Part shown: one piece after another, positions 34,253 through 43,387 of the stretch
How the letters are laid out: every line of letters starts with the position of its first letter
Position numbering within the stretch: the stretch's first letter is position 1
Origin: Spirochaeta sp. UBA5339
GTDB lineage: Bacteria > Spirochaetota > Spirochaetia > DSM-2461
Direction: 5' to 3'
NCBI GenBank assembly: GCA_002408085.1
Contig: DHQL01000004.1
Location: 1 to 64,000, forward strand
DNA: 64,000 bases
Program-made: the position numbers and the translations under genes
Notes under the pieces: model-generated
What the model was told of the DNA's origin: nothing
What the model saw: only the letters and a program-made list of their open reading frames with translations
The model's database searches: none

Positions 34253-35749
34253 ATGTTTCATATGATAATAAACGGGTTTGTGGATATCTTAACTGTAGTC
34301 AATCTGCTGTGGATTGTATTTGGTACTCTTCTGGGAATCATCATCGGTGCCATTCCGGGACTGACGGCTACCATGGGAGTTGCCCTGCTTCTGCCCCTTA
34401 CCTTCGGTATGGACACTCTCCCTGCAATCAGTATGCTGCTGGGAATTTACTGCGGAGGCATGTACGGCGGATCGATTACAGCCATTCTGATAAATACACC
34501 GGGAACTCCAGCGGCAGCGGCAACCAGTCTTGACGGCTACCCCCTGGCGAAAAAGGGACAGGCCGGCAAGGCTCTGAAGATGGCCATCTTCAGCTCCACT
34601 GTGGGAGGTCTGTTCAGTGCGCTGATGCTGATTCTTATTGCTCCCCAGCTGGCCAAACTTGCCCTGAAATTCGGACCTCCCGAGTACTTTGCTCTTGTAC
34701 TGCTGGGACTGACTGTAATTGCCGGTATCAGCGGCAAGAGTCTGACCAAGGGACTTATTGCCGGTTCCCTGGGGCTTCTCATGTCCTGCATAGGTCTTGA
34801 TCCCATGCTCGGAATGCCCCGGCTTACCTTCGGCAACATCTACCTCTCCAGCGGTCTCTCTACGGTACCCGTCCTGATTGGGCTCTTCGCCATCGCCGAG
34901 ATTCTGGAAAACTCCGAGAAGATTGGTGTTCAGGGAAAGAAACTGACCCTTCATAAGATCAGCGGAGATCAGCGGGTCAGCTTCAAGGAGTTCAAGAGTC
35001 ATTTTCTTACCATGATCAAGGGATCTCTGATCGGTACCTATATCGGGATTATCCCCGGAATAGGCAGCGGAGTATCGGCCTTTGTAAGCTACAACGAGGC
35101 CAAGCGCAGTTCCAAACATCCCGAGAACTTCGGAAAAGGCGAGATGGCCGGTGTGGTCGCCTCGGAGTCCGCAAACAATGGTGCTACCGGAGCCACCCTG
35201 ATTCCCCTGCTTACTCTTGGGATTCCCGGTGATGTGGTCACCGCCGTTCTTCTGGGAGCATTTATGATCCAGGGACTGACACCGGGACCTCTTCTTTTCA
35301 GAGACCACGGAAGCACAATATTTGCAATTTTTGCGGGTTTTATTCTGATAAATATCGTTATGTTCATCTTCGGTCTGACAGGGGTCAAATACTTTGCCCT
35401 TGTTAATAATCTTCCTGCGGAACTGCTCTACAGCGTCATATTTGTTATGTGTGCCGTAGGTGCCTTTGCAGTGGACAACAGCCTGTTCAATGTCCTTGTG
35501 GTATTGATATTCGGCCTGGCAGGTTACCTGTTCCGAAAGCTGGAGATACCAGGGGGGCCATTCCTGATTGCCTTTCTTCTGGGGCCGTTGTTTGAATCTA
35601 ATATGAGACGAACTGTGATTTTATACGACGGAAATATGCTTCAGATTGTAAAGTCACCCATAGCCATGTTCTTTCTGATTCTTTGTGCAATATCACTGTT
35701 TTTCATAATCAGAAACAACAGTCAGTTAAAAAAAATTGAGAGGAATTAA
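34253..35749 (+). CDS. tctA: TctA-type large permease of a TTT importer
   Basis: This 498-residue inner-membrane protein has about twelve helices and the TctA repeats with conserved PG-x-TAT and PGT-motifs: IGAIPGLTATMGVALLLPLT at the N terminus, INTPGTPAAAATSLDGYPLA, then GIIPGIGSGVSAFVSYNEAK and IPLLTLGIPGDVVTAVLLG. It is the cation-coupled carrier of the tripartite tricarboxylate transporter and receives a carboxylate from the TctC receptor. The ATG has GAGGAGTGAATT upstream. Confidence 0.95.
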   Translation: MFHMIINGFVDILTVVNLLWIVFGTLLGIIIGAIPGLTATMGVALLLPLTFGMDTLPAISMLLGIYCGGMYGGSITAILINTPGTPAAAATSLDGYPLAKKGQAGKALKMAIFSSTVGGLFSALMLILIAPQLAKLALKFGPPEYFALVLLGLTVIAGISGKSLTKGLIAGSLGLLMSCIGLDPMLGMPRLTFGNIYLSSGLSTVPVLIGLFAIAEILENSEKIGVQGKKLTLHKISGDQRVSFKEFKSHFLTMIKGSLIGTYIGIIPGIGSGVSAFVSYNEAKRSSKHPENFGKGEMAGVVASESANNGATGATLIPLLTLGIPGDVVTAVLLGAFMIQGLTPGPLLFRDHGSTIFAIFAGFILINIVMFIFGLTGVKYFALVNNLPAELLYSVIFVMCAVGAFAVDNSLFNVLVVLIFGLAGYLFRKLEIPGGPFLIAFLLGPLFESNMRRTVILYDGNMLQIVKSPIAMFFLILCAISLFFIIRNNSQLKKIERN

Positions 35750-35803
35750 GCGGATTACTGCAGTAGTGCAGATAATGGATTTTTAATGACAAAGGAGTAT
35801 CTT

Positions 35804-36793
35804 ATGAAAAAAGCGTTAATGATCCTGATGGTTGCTTTAATGGCAGGCGGAATGGCTCTTTGGGCCGGAGGACAGCAGGAGGCGGAAAGTGCCGAAAGTT
35901 ATCCTTCAAAACCCATGACTCTGGTTGTTGAGTACAATGCCGGCGGATCAACGGATATGCTTGGGCGGGCAATTGCTTCAATTATACCCAAGTATATGTC
36001 TCAGCCCATGGTTGTTGTCAATAAACCCGGAGGAAGCGGAATGATCGGTGTTGATTATGTTCTGAAGTCCAATCCTGACGGATACACACTGGGAACAACC
36101 TCTTCCGGTCCCTTTACTACAGTACCTCTTACCCAGCAGTCACCCTATGATCCCATTGAGGATGTAGTATTTATCGCCAATTTCACTCTCGGTCCCATAG
36201 CAATCTGTGTTCCCGCTGACGCTCCCTGGAATGATCTGAATGATCTTGTAAAAGACGCCAAGGCGAATCCCGGTAAACTGATATACGGTCAGAATGCTCC
36301 CGGAGGAACAACCCATATGGCCATGGAAACATTCAGAGCCGCAGCTGGAATTGATATGAAGATGATTCCCTATAACAGCGGTTCCGAGGTTGCAGCAGCC
36401 CTGCTGGGTGGCCATGTAAATACAGGAACTCTTTCTCCTGCAGAAGCAGCAGAACATGTAAAGGCCGGAACCCTGAAGATGCTGGGTGTATTCAATGCCG
36501 AAAGGATGACCGACTATCCCGATGTAAAAACAGCCGTTGAACAGGGATATGATGTTCAGATTGCCGTTCCCAAGGGCGTTTTCGCTCCTGCAGCACTTGA
36601 TCCAGCAAAGATTAAAATGCTGGAGGAAGCTCTTGAAAAGGTTTACAACGATGAGGAGTTTGTCGCCATCGCCAAAAAGATCGGTCTCGGACCTGAACTT
36701 TACTGGATGAACATGGAAGACTCTCAGAAGTTTATGTCCGGTATGTACAATGCCATGAAACCGGTAGTTGAAAGTCTCGGACTGGGCAACTAG
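35804..36793 (+). CDS. tctC: TctC/Bug-type periplasmic receptor
   Basis: This 329-residue protein has a Sec signal (MKKALMILMVALMAGGMALWA, then GGQQEAES), the 'GGQQ' start seen in many spirochaetal binding proteins. The Bug fold follows: YPSKPMTLVVEYNAGGSTDM, VVVNKPGGSGMIGVDYVLKS and GQNAPGGTTHMAMETF. It captures a carboxylic acid and hands it to TctAB. The ATG at 35804 has AAAGGAGTATCTT upstream; the 35786 ATG has none. The ligand is probably the four-carbon sugar acid or relative used by the operon's enzymes (inference). A terminator follows. Confidence 0.9.
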   Translation: MKKALMILMVALMAGGMALWAGGQQEAESAESYPSKPMTLVVEYNAGGSTDMLGRAIASIIPKYMSQPMVVVNKPGGSGMIGVDYVLKSNPDGYTLGTTSSGPFTTVPLTQQSPYDPIEDVVFIANFTLGPIAICVPADAPWNDLNDLVKDAKANPGKLIYGQNAPGGTTHMAMETFRAAAGIDMKMIPYNSGSEVAAALLGGHVNTGTLSPAEAAEHVKAGTLKMLGVFNAERMTDYPDVKTAVEQGYDVQIAVPKGVFAPAALDPAKIKMLEEALEKVYNDEEFVAIAKKIGLGPELYWMNMEDSQKFMSGMYNAMKPVVESLGLGN

Positions 36794-36817
36794 ACGGGAA
36801 AACTGGAGCCATAGATT

Positions 36818-36853
36818 GAGTTATCCGCTTTACCGCGGATAGCTCTTTCTGTT
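36818..36853 (+). terminator. Terminator after the sugar-acid operon
   Basis: GAGTTATCCGC and GCGGATAGCTC pair with one G-U and are followed by TTTCTGTTT. It ends the transcript that begins at the sigma-54 promoter before the kinase and separates it from the activator gene. Confidence 0.75.
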
Positions 36854-36902
36854 TATAAAAACATGAAATCTCCGATCCTGAAAAATATGCTATAGTTCCC
36901 CT

Positions 36903-38780
36903 ATGAAATTAGTGTTTATTGCACCCTATCATAACCTCAAGAAGATCGCCGAATCAGTTATTGCAGAACACAGCCTTGATATTGAGTGCTATATCGGGAA
37001 TCTGGAACAGGGGCTGCAGATTGCCCGTAAACTGGAAGCAGAGTCTCCCTGCATCTTTATCAGCCGCGGCGGAACTGCCTCGGTTATCAGAGATAATCTC
37101 TATTCCAATGTTATAGAGGTTAAGGTCTCTCCCTTTGATCTGCTTCAGGTTCTTACCCCTTATATCGGTGACAGTCAAATACGCATTGGAATAGTCGGTT
37201 TCAACAGCCTTCTGCAGCCCGCCCGGTCTGTCTGCTCCATTCTGGGACTTCAGGTCTCATACTACCGAATTAAAGATGAGTATGAGGTTTTCGATAAGAT
37301 CAATCAGATAAGAGATGACAAGATAGATGTTATTGTCGGAGATGTCATATCCGTCAGAGTCGCAAGAAAGTACGACCTGAAATATCACCTGATCGAGTCC
37401 AGTGAAGAGGCCGTAAAAGATGCCTTTGACAAAGCTCTGTCCATAATGTCAAACATTCATCTTGAGCTGGAGAAGCTCGGTAAAACCAGAGCCGTCTTTG
37501 ATTCAGTCAAGGATGGAATAATCGCTGTTGACCGTGATCTGAAGATTGAACAGTTCAATCTGCAGGCTAAAGAATTTCTGCTTGGCAAGTACAGGGAAGG
37601 GTCATTGAAGGGATATTCCATTCTTGATTTTATAGAGAGCAGTGATCTCCCTGAGGTGCTCGCCAGAAAAGAACAGTCCAACGGCAAGCTCTTTCAGGTA
37701 GGTAAAAAAACCTTTGTCTTCAACTCTGCTCCCGTTGTAATAGACGGGGTTGCCGAGGGGGCCGTCTCTGTTTTTCAGCCAGTTTCAGAACTGCAGAAAA
37801 TGGAGAGCCGGGTCAGATCACAGCTGCATAAAAAAGGCCTTACAGCAAAGTATCACTTCGATGATATCATCAGCACAGCTCCCTCCATGCTGAGCTGCCT
37901 GAAGCATGCCAGGCAGTACGGCTCAACTCTGAGTAATATTCTGATTACAGGGGAAACAGGGACGGGCAAGGAGCTACTGGCCCAGAGTATTCATAATGAC
38001 AGCCCCGTAAAGGATGGCCCTTTTGTTGCCGTTAACTGCAGCGCCCTTTCGCCGACTCTGCTGGAAAGTGAGCTCTTCGGCTATGTGGGCGGTGCCTTTA
38101 CAGGGGCATTGAAGGGCGGGAAAACAGGGCTTTTTGAGCTGGCCCATCACGGGACAATCTTCCTGGATGAAATAAACTCAATGGATATCAAGCTTCAGGC
38201 AAGACTTCTCCGGGTACTCCAGGAACAGGAAATAATGAGACTGGGGGATGAAAGGATTATTCCCATATCCGTCCGGGTCATCTGCGCCACCAACAGCAAT
38301 CTGAATGAGGAGGTGGAGAAGGGAATGCTGCGGAAGGACCTTTTCTACCGTCTGTCTGTTCTGGAAATTGAGATACCAAATCTGGAGAATAGAAAAGATG
38401 ATATCCTGCCTCTGTTTAAACACTTTATTGTATCCGGTAATTCTCCGGTTCCCAATATCACAATATCCAGGGATTTTGAGAAATGCCTGCTGGAATATTC
38501 ATGGCCGGGTAATGTCCGTGAACTTGAGAATATGGCAGAGAAATATATGACTCTTATTCAAATTGAATCACAGTCTGATGTGGAGAACATTCTCTGTAAC
38601 AGATTAAAAAGAGAGGGGCTCTCCTCCGGTCATTCCTCTTTTTCCGGTTCACTCAAGGATATTGAGGCGGGAATTATCGAGCAGATATTCCAGGAGGAAG
38701 ACAGAAATATCTCAAGAACCGCAAGCCGCCTTCAGATTGACAGAAACACATTGAAAAGAAAGCTGTCCCTACAGACCTGA
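36903..38780 (+). CDS. PrpR-type sigma-54-dependent activator
   Basis: This 625-residue activator has a PrpR_N sensor (residues 1-175), a PAS-like region (about 190-300, KTRAVFDSVKDGIIAVDRDL), and an AAA+ domain: Walker A GETGTGKE at about 350, GAFTGA loop at about 396, Walker B TIFLDEI, and the sensor Arg region. A Fis-type helix-turn-helix closes the protein (NISRTASRLQIDRNTLKRKL). PrpR-N domains bind catabolic acids. It follows the operon with the TTT importer and kinase, where a -24/-12 promoter and dyad stand before the first gene, so it is the predicted activator of that operon. A likely -10 (TATGCTATAGT) stands before its own gene. Confidence 0.95.
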   Translation: MKLVFIAPYHNLKKIAESVIAEHSLDIECYIGNLEQGLQIARKLEAESPCIFISRGGTASVIRDNLYSNVIEVKVSPFDLLQVLTPYIGDSQIRIGIVGFNSLLQPARSVCSILGLQVSYYRIKDEYEVFDKINQIRDDKIDVIVGDVISVRVARKYDLKYHLIESSEEAVKDAFDKALSIMSNIHLELEKLGKTRAVFDSVKDGIIAVDRDLKIEQFNLQAKEFLLGKYREGSLKGYSILDFIESSDLPEVLARKEQSNGKLFQVGKKTFVFNSAPVVIDGVAEGAVSVFQPVSELQKMESRVRSQLHKKGLTAKYHFDDIISTAPSMLSCLKHARQYGSTLSNILITGETGTGKELLAQSIHNDSPVKDGPFVAVNCSALSPTLLESELFGYVGGAFTGALKGGKTGLFELAHHGTIFLDEINSMDIKLQARLLRVLQEQEIMRLGDERIIPISVRVICATNSNLNEEVEKGMLRKDLFYRLSVLEIEIPNLENRKDDILPLFKHFIVSGNSPVPNITISRDFEKCLLEYSWPGNVRELENMAEKYMTLIQIESQSDVENILCNRLKREGLSSGHSSFSGSLKDIEAGIIEQIFQEEDRNISRTASRLQIDRNTLKRKLSLQT

Positions 38781-38938
38781 AGGCACACTGTAAACAGCGC
38801 CCTCATTCCGGTACCATCAAAAAAATCAAATCTTCCACTCTTTGTGTGTTAAGCTTTATATTAAGCAGGTATTTCTGAATGTCTGCTCTGATAAATTGCG
38901 GTTTTTGAACCTGTTTCCATTCATTGGGGAGGTTGGGA

Positions 38939-39895
38939 ATGAAGAAGCTTTTTCTGTCCGCTCTTTTGATTGTCCTCTCTTCTGCCGTTTTTCCACAGAA
39001 ATTTGATGAACCCTTTGATTTCTATGTCTTTGATATGTCTGAGGCAGGAGGGCTCTTTCAGAATACCCTCAGATATATGGAGGCCATGGAAGACGGCCGT
39101 ATGTCAGATCCCGAGGATATTGCCTACCTGTTGAATGTCGCCTATGTGCGGGATGTGGAAGAGTATGAGATGACCTGCCTCTTTCTGCAGTCCTATTTCA
39201 GAGAGTCCAGAAATGAGAATGTACAGAGTGTAGCCTCATCCTTCTGGGGGGATATCATCAATGAAACCCATAGCGGCGTGATGGAAAAAAACTATGGGGC
39301 AGAACTCCTTGAAGGGGAGGGGGATTCGCCCGGCCGCTATTTTTATGCCGAAGAGGAACTCTATACTGAGAATATAAGATTCAGCCAGCTCTATACCCTG
39401 CAGTCCGATGACCGGATTCTCCAATCCTTTATTCCCGCGGCCCGGTGGAATGCCCTCCGCTTTTCAGAAAACTCTTCAAGAACATCCTTCCTGACCGGAG
39501 GCAGGAGCGAAGCCCTCTCTGTTGTCATGAATCAGGAATCCTACACCGAAACTCCCGTGGTCGATGGAAGTGAACCCTATCTCTACGATCTGTCCGCCTA
39601 CGGTGTCAGCCGGCAGAACAATGCCGATCTGACTCTCCTTGAAATTATTACAGACAGTGACAACCAGTTTATCTTTAAAATCAGTCTCTATCTCGAGTCA
39701 GCCAAAACGGTATACTCCCTCAGGTACGAGTACAATATATCGGGCAATAATATCAACTTTCCTGTTTTTTCAGATCTGAAGAAGCATCTGCTCTACTACT
39801 CCTTCCTGACCTATCTGGAACCGGTGGAAAAATCTTCAGACCCCGGTCTTTTGACTTATTCCCCGGGTTCCAGTATTATAATTGCACGCAATTAG
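38939..39895 (+). CDS. Exported protein, function unknown
   Basis: This 318-residue protein has a signal peptide (MKKLFLSALLIVLSSAVFPQ) and no recognised domain. The start at 38939 has GGGGAGG upstream and is better than 38924. The mature part alternates helical (residues 30-115) and mainly beta regions (after about 130), including repeated aromatic strands such as YFYAEEELYTENIRFSQLY. It could be a periplasmic or outer-membrane-associated protein. It is followed 17 bases later by a LacI regulator gene on the same strand. No function is assigned. Confidence 0.7.
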   Translation: MKKLFLSALLIVLSSAVFPQKFDEPFDFYVFDMSEAGGLFQNTLRYMEAMEDGRMSDPEDIAYLLNVAYVRDVEEYEMTCLFLQSYFRESRNENVQSVASSFWGDIINETHSGVMEKNYGAELLEGEGDSPGRYFYAEEELYTENIRFSQLYTLQSDDRILQSFIPAARWNALRFSENSSRTSFLTGGRSEALSVVMNQESYTETPVVDGSEPYLYDLSAYGVSRQNNADLTLLEIITDSDNQFIFKISLYLESAKTVYSLRYEYNISGNNINFPVFSDLKKHLLYYSFLTYLEPVEKSSDPGLLTYSPGSSIIIARN

Positions 39896-39912
39896 TCTCC
39901 TCAAGGACCGTT

Positions 39913-40914
39913 ATGAGCAAGAAAGTCACCCTTTATGATATAGCCGAAGAGCTGAATATCTCACCCAGTACCGTCTCCCGGGTTCTCAACAACTCCACCC
40001 TGATCAGTGATGAGCGCTCCAGGCAGATTCTTGAAACAGCCGAAAGGCTGGGGTACAGGAAAAGACCTATTCGCAAACATATGAGCCGGGCCATCCTGAA
40101 TATTCACCTCTTTCTGCCGGTGGCGGATAACTCGGTGAGCCACTTCTTCTACAACATCTCCGAGCTTATCGAGGCGGTGCAGGAGGGCTTCGGGGACGTG
40201 CGGCTGAACTTTGTCACAAGAATCAATGACGGAAACCTGGAGTTTCTCGAGCGGAAGAAGACCGGCCAGATCGACGGCTGTATCTTTGCCTTTACCAAGC
40301 CCGGAGCCAGGCTGGCCTCGGAGCTGGATGCCAGACACATCCCCTTTATCCTTCTGAACAGAAAGGGGCGGAAGGGCAGTTCCATCTACTATGATGCCGC
40401 CGGAGGTATGAAGCTGATTGCACGCCGGCTATGGGATGCCAGGGGGGAGAGTCTGAAGCCCTGCTTTATCGGCTTCAAGGGGCTGAAGGAGGTCTCCAGA
40501 GACCGGTTCAATGCCTCACTCTCGGTGTTCGGAGAACTGGGTCTGGGCTTTTCCGAAGCAGACTGTTATGACATACCCGATTTCAGCTGCATAAAAGACG
40601 AGGTCGTCCCCTGGATTATTTCAGGAGGATACAATGCTGTTATCGCCTTCAACGATGTTGTGGCTCTGACCCTTCTTCACAACCTGACCCTTGCGGGCAA
40701 GTCGGTGCCCGGTGACATGGCCCTAACCGGTGTGGACAAGTCCCCTCTTCAGAGCATATTCGATACAAAGATTGATACGGTCTCCCTCTCCATCCACGAG
40801 CTTGGACGGCGGGCCGGCGAGTGGCTCCAGTCCTGGATTATGGAGAAAAACGAAGAGCCCCTCCGGCTTGTTCTTGACTGTGAGTATGTGCCCGGAGAGA
40901 CCATCGGATCTTAA
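39913..40914 (+). CDS. LacI-family transcriptional regulator
   Basis: This 333-residue protein has the LacI helix-turn-helix TLYDIAEELNISPSTVSRVLNNS at residues 5-28, then a hinge and the sugar-sensor core (IDGCIFAFTKPGARLASELD, FILLNRKGR, VIAFNDVVALTLLHNLTLAGKSVPGDMALTGVD). Lineage is the GntR/MalR-like part of the family; the effector is unknown. Its stop codon overlaps the stop of the convergent binding-protein gene (shared TTAA). No paired operator was identified near it. Confidence 0.9.
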   Translation: MSKKVTLYDIAEELNISPSTVSRVLNNSTLISDERSRQILETAERLGYRKRPIRKHMSRAILNIHLFLPVADNSVSHFFYNISELIEAVQEGFGDVRLNFVTRINDGNLEFLERKKTGQIDGCIFAFTKPGARLASELDARHIPFILLNRKGRKGSSIYYDAAGGMKLIARRLWDARGESLKPCFIGFKGLKEVSRDRFNASLSVFGELGLGFSEADCYDIPDFSCIKDEVVPWIISGGYNAVIAFNDVVALTLLHNLTLAGKSVPGDMALTGVDKSPLQSIFDTKIDTVSLSIHELGRRAGEWLQSWIMEKNEEPLRLVLDCEYVPGETIGS

Positions 40915-41900
40915 TCAATATGAAAGAAGAGGGAGTAGAACTCCTCTATTCCTCTGGCGTCTGCAGGGAACTGTTCGGGGTAGAAGAGGTGACGCATCCA
41001 GATAATTCCCGCCAGCTGGTTGACTGATGGCGGCTTGTCGAAGGCGTTAAAGGGCGCATGGGGAACAATGGCCACTTCCGCATCCAGAGCAGCCCATCTG
41101 CCTGTGGAGTAGAGGGCTCCGTCGTTAAGTTTACTCCTGGTTTCATGGCCGGCGATTATAATCTCGGGTTGTCCGATAATCAGTTCTTCAAAGGAGATCT
41201 GCATGGGGCCGGACTCTCTGTTATAGGGGGACTTGACCACATTGTTTCCGCCGCATAGTTCAATGAGGTACTGATTCACCGTTCCTGCGGGATAGGTATC
41301 CAGGCCCAGGCTGCTCAGGGAGTAGAACACCTTTTTCCTGTCGGTCTCTGCAAGGCTGTCGCTGAAGGCTTTTGTCTCTCTGATCAGCTTGTCCGCAAAT
41401 GTTCCCAGCTCGGCGGCTCTCGCCTCTCTTCCCAGTACCCTTCCAAGAAGCTCATAGGCTTCGGCCACCCTGTGAATGTCGTTGTCTATATAAAGAACGG
41501 GTATATCCAGCTGTGCTTCAACTCTGTCGCAGACCTCTTTTACCGAGTTTGACATGGGTCCTTGAAGAAGGATAAAGTCCGGATTCAGTCTGAGAATCTC
41601 TTCCTTGTTGGCGGCTTTGCCGTTGCCCCATAGTGTTCCCAGTACGGGCAGGTCCTGATACTCATCGGGCAGCATGGCCAGGGCGTCTTTAGCCATTTTG
41701 AAATTCCAGTTGGCAAGAAGATCCGGAGCAAGGCTGTAAAGAAAAACAGAGGCTGTAGGGTTTCCGCTTTCCACAATGGTAATTTTTTCAGAGTCGGGAA
41801 GGGTAACGGTCCGTCCAAACATATCGGTAACTGTCTGATCGGCGGCTGCAAAGCTCAGGACTGTCAGCATCAAAGCGGTTAAGGTAAACACCTTTTTCAT
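40911..41900 (-). CDS. BtuF/FecB-type metal-complex binding protein (orphan)
   Basis: This 329-residue protein has a signal peptide (MKKVFTLTALMLTVLSFAAA) and the PF01497 fold: TVTDMFGRTVTLPDSEKI, LNPDFILLQGPMSNSVKEVC, VLYIDNDIHRVAEAYELLGRVLGREARA, and QPEIIIAGHETRSKLNDGALYSTG. It binds an iron chelate, cobalamin or similar metal complex in the periplasm. It is a close paralog of the protein encoded at 51811-52809, with long identical stretches (RLNPDFILLQGPM, YPAGTVN, NVVKSPYNRESGPM), but has no permease or ATPase beside it. The ATG at 41900 has CAGGAGACTTCTCT upstream. Its promoter shares an element with the 54600 operon. Confidence 0.9.
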   Translation of the reverse strand: MKKVFTLTALMLTVLSFAAADQTVTDMFGRTVTLPDSEKITIVESGNPTASVFLYSLAPDLLANWNFKMAKDALAMLPDEYQDLPVLGTLWGNGKAANKEEILRLNPDFILLQGPMSNSVKEVCDRVEAQLDIPVLYIDNDIHRVAEAYELLGRVLGREARAAELGTFADKLIRETKAFSDSLAETDRKKVFYSLSSLGLDTYPAGTVNQYLIELCGGNNVVKSPYNRESGPMQISFEELIIGQPEIIIAGHETRSKLNDGALYSTGRWAALDAEVAIVPHAPFNAFDKPPSVNQLAGIIWMRHLFYPEQFPADARGIEEFYSLFFHID

Positions 41901-41965
41901 AGAGAAGTCTCCTGTAATATTTGAATCTGTACTCATTTCAACCAAAAAAAAGTTAATGTGAATAA

Positions 41966-42001
41966 AGTTAGTCTCTGATAATAATTTTGGGTTGTCAATA
42001 T
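41966..42001. promoter_or_regulatory. Shared element AGTTAGT-N21-GTCAATAT (copy 1)
   Basis: AGTTAGT, 21 bases, then GTCAATAT, 66-101 bases upstream of the orphan binding-protein ATG. The same words at the same spacing, and 10 of 21 spacer bases, recur at 54645-54680 before the permease gene of the paralogous system. A nearby perfect palindrome ATGTTAACAT (42016-42025) lies between this element and the outer-membrane gene. Confidence 0.6.
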
Positions 42002-42096
42002 CGTTTCATTGAAAAATGTTAACATGGCTTTACAAGGTATAGATAATTATATAAGTTAAAGCTAACATAGATTATGTTCACATTTAGGAGTAAAAT

Positions 42097-42909
42097 ATGA
42101 AAAAGAGAATAGCTTTCCTTGTCACTGCTGTTTTACTGATTACAATGGCAGCACCCGTATTTGCAGATGACTTGAAGTTCACAATCGGTTCATTTGTCGA
42201 AACAAAGTCAAACCTGGATGACAACATCCAGGCCAGCGGCGGCGGTATTATAGGTGCCGATTTCAAGGTTCAGTACAATGATCTGTATGTAAAAATTGCT
42301 GAAGAGAGCAGATCCGGGGGATCGGCACTCAGGCAGAAGTATATTTTGGGATACAACACGCTGAGCTTTGGTGCTTTCTCCCTTAAGCCGGAGTATGAGT
42401 TCAGAACAAACTCTGCAATGGACGATATGTTTGGGGACTCAGCTGAATACGAACACCGCTTTAAACTAAACTTCGGTGGTAAATTCGGTGACCACAGAGC
42501 CTACCTGAACACAATGCCCACTTTGAAGCACGATAGTGATGATCTATGGTACTTCCACGAGGTCGAACTGGGCTACAGGTTTATGATCAGCGGCAGCCGG
42601 AACTTTGCCCTGGCTCTCTTCAACGAGCTCGAAATGACCGGTGACAATTCTGATATTGAACAGAACGAAATCCAGGTGAGACTCTATTACAGCCACAAGT
42701 TTGAAAACGGTATCTCTGTAAATCCCTATGCAAGAATCTCAGTATACAGAAAGGCCTTAGGTGAAAGATACAGAGTCGGCTCCAAGCTCTCCTACTCAGC
42801 ATCCAACGGGCTGGCCCCCTTCGGTGAAGTGTACTGGGAGGGAACGGATAAAGCATCGGGATTCACAAACGATCTGATGGCCAAATTCGGTATGTCCTAC
42901 TCCTGGTAG
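42097..42909 (+). CDS. Outer-membrane beta-barrel protein
   Basis: This 270-residue protein has a signal peptide (MKKRIAFLVTAVLLITMAAPVFA) and a run of amphipathic beta strands with aromatic girdles (GADFKVQYNDLYVKIAEESR, QKYILGYNTLSFGAFSLKPEYEF, EVELGYRFMISGSRNFALALFNELE). It ends in SYSW, an aromatic C-terminal signature for BAM-assembled barrels. A porin or specific transporter is likely; strand count cannot be fixed by eye. The ATG has TTTAGGAGTAAAAT upstream. It is divergent from the orphan binding-protein gene and may be its outer-membrane partner (inference). A terminator follows. Confidence 0.8.
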   Translation: MKKRIAFLVTAVLLITMAAPVFADDLKFTIGSFVETKSNLDDNIQASGGGIIGADFKVQYNDLYVKIAEESRSGGSALRQKYILGYNTLSFGAFSLKPEYEFRTNSAMDDMFGDSAEYEHRFKLNFGGKFGDHRAYLNTMPTLKHDSDDLWYFHEVELGYRFMISGSRNFALALFNELEMTGDNSDIEQNEIQVRLYYSHKFENGISVNPYARISVYRKALGERYRVGSKLSYSASNGLAPFGEVYWEGTDKASGFTNDLMAKFGMSYSW

Positions 42910-42924
42910 AGATCCTTCGGGCAA

Positions 42925-42943
42925 CCCGGCTTCGCCGGCCGGG
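42925..42943 (+). terminator. GC-rich hairpin after the barrel gene
   Basis: CCCGGC and GCCGGG pair around TTCGCCG, 16 bases after the stop, followed by CTTTGCG. It probably ends the barrel-protein message. Confidence 0.55.
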
Positions 42944-43055
42944 CTTTGCGCCGGTCCCGTCTTCCGGCTGCGCCTCCGTCCAGCTACACATTGTTGTTGA
43001 GATATGTGATACTCACATATATGAAAATTATCGATGTGTTTATGCTTACGTCTCC

Positions 43056-43143
43056 TTTTTGGGGCCCTCGTATTTTATCGAAGCAGATCCTGCTTGTTGA
43101 GGTTCTTCCATTCTGCTTTGAAAATGACTTTGAGGGCCCAAAG
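43056..43143. repeat. Long imperfect inverted repeat (about 30-base arms)
   Basis: The arm at 43056-43086 (GGGGCCCTC, then ATTTTATCGAAGCAG) and the arm at 43112-43143 (CTGCTTTGAAAATGAC, then GAGGGCCCA) are largely complementary. The loop is 25 bases and also holds CTGCTT. The gap between the barrel gene and the HD gene (42910-43387, 478 bases) has no supported gene; this structure is its main feature. It could be a structured RNA, a small mobile element end or a recombination site. Confidence 0.5.
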
Positions 43144-43387
43144 ACCTGGAGCCGGGCTGGTATCCGCTCCCGCATCAATTTTTACCGGGACAAATCTTAT
43201 AACAGGATTTTTAACTGGGGTTCCCTTTGCCTGGTGCTTTGCTATGGAAGTCTACTGTACCCTGCTGCACTGCTGTTTTGGGGAATGTCCTCCTGTTTAT
43301 CCTCGCTGACCTTTAAGTTTCTGACGTAGTTCCGTCCATGTGACAAGTCGGTTGTGGAACAGCCACACAGGAGAAGCAATTTATTTT

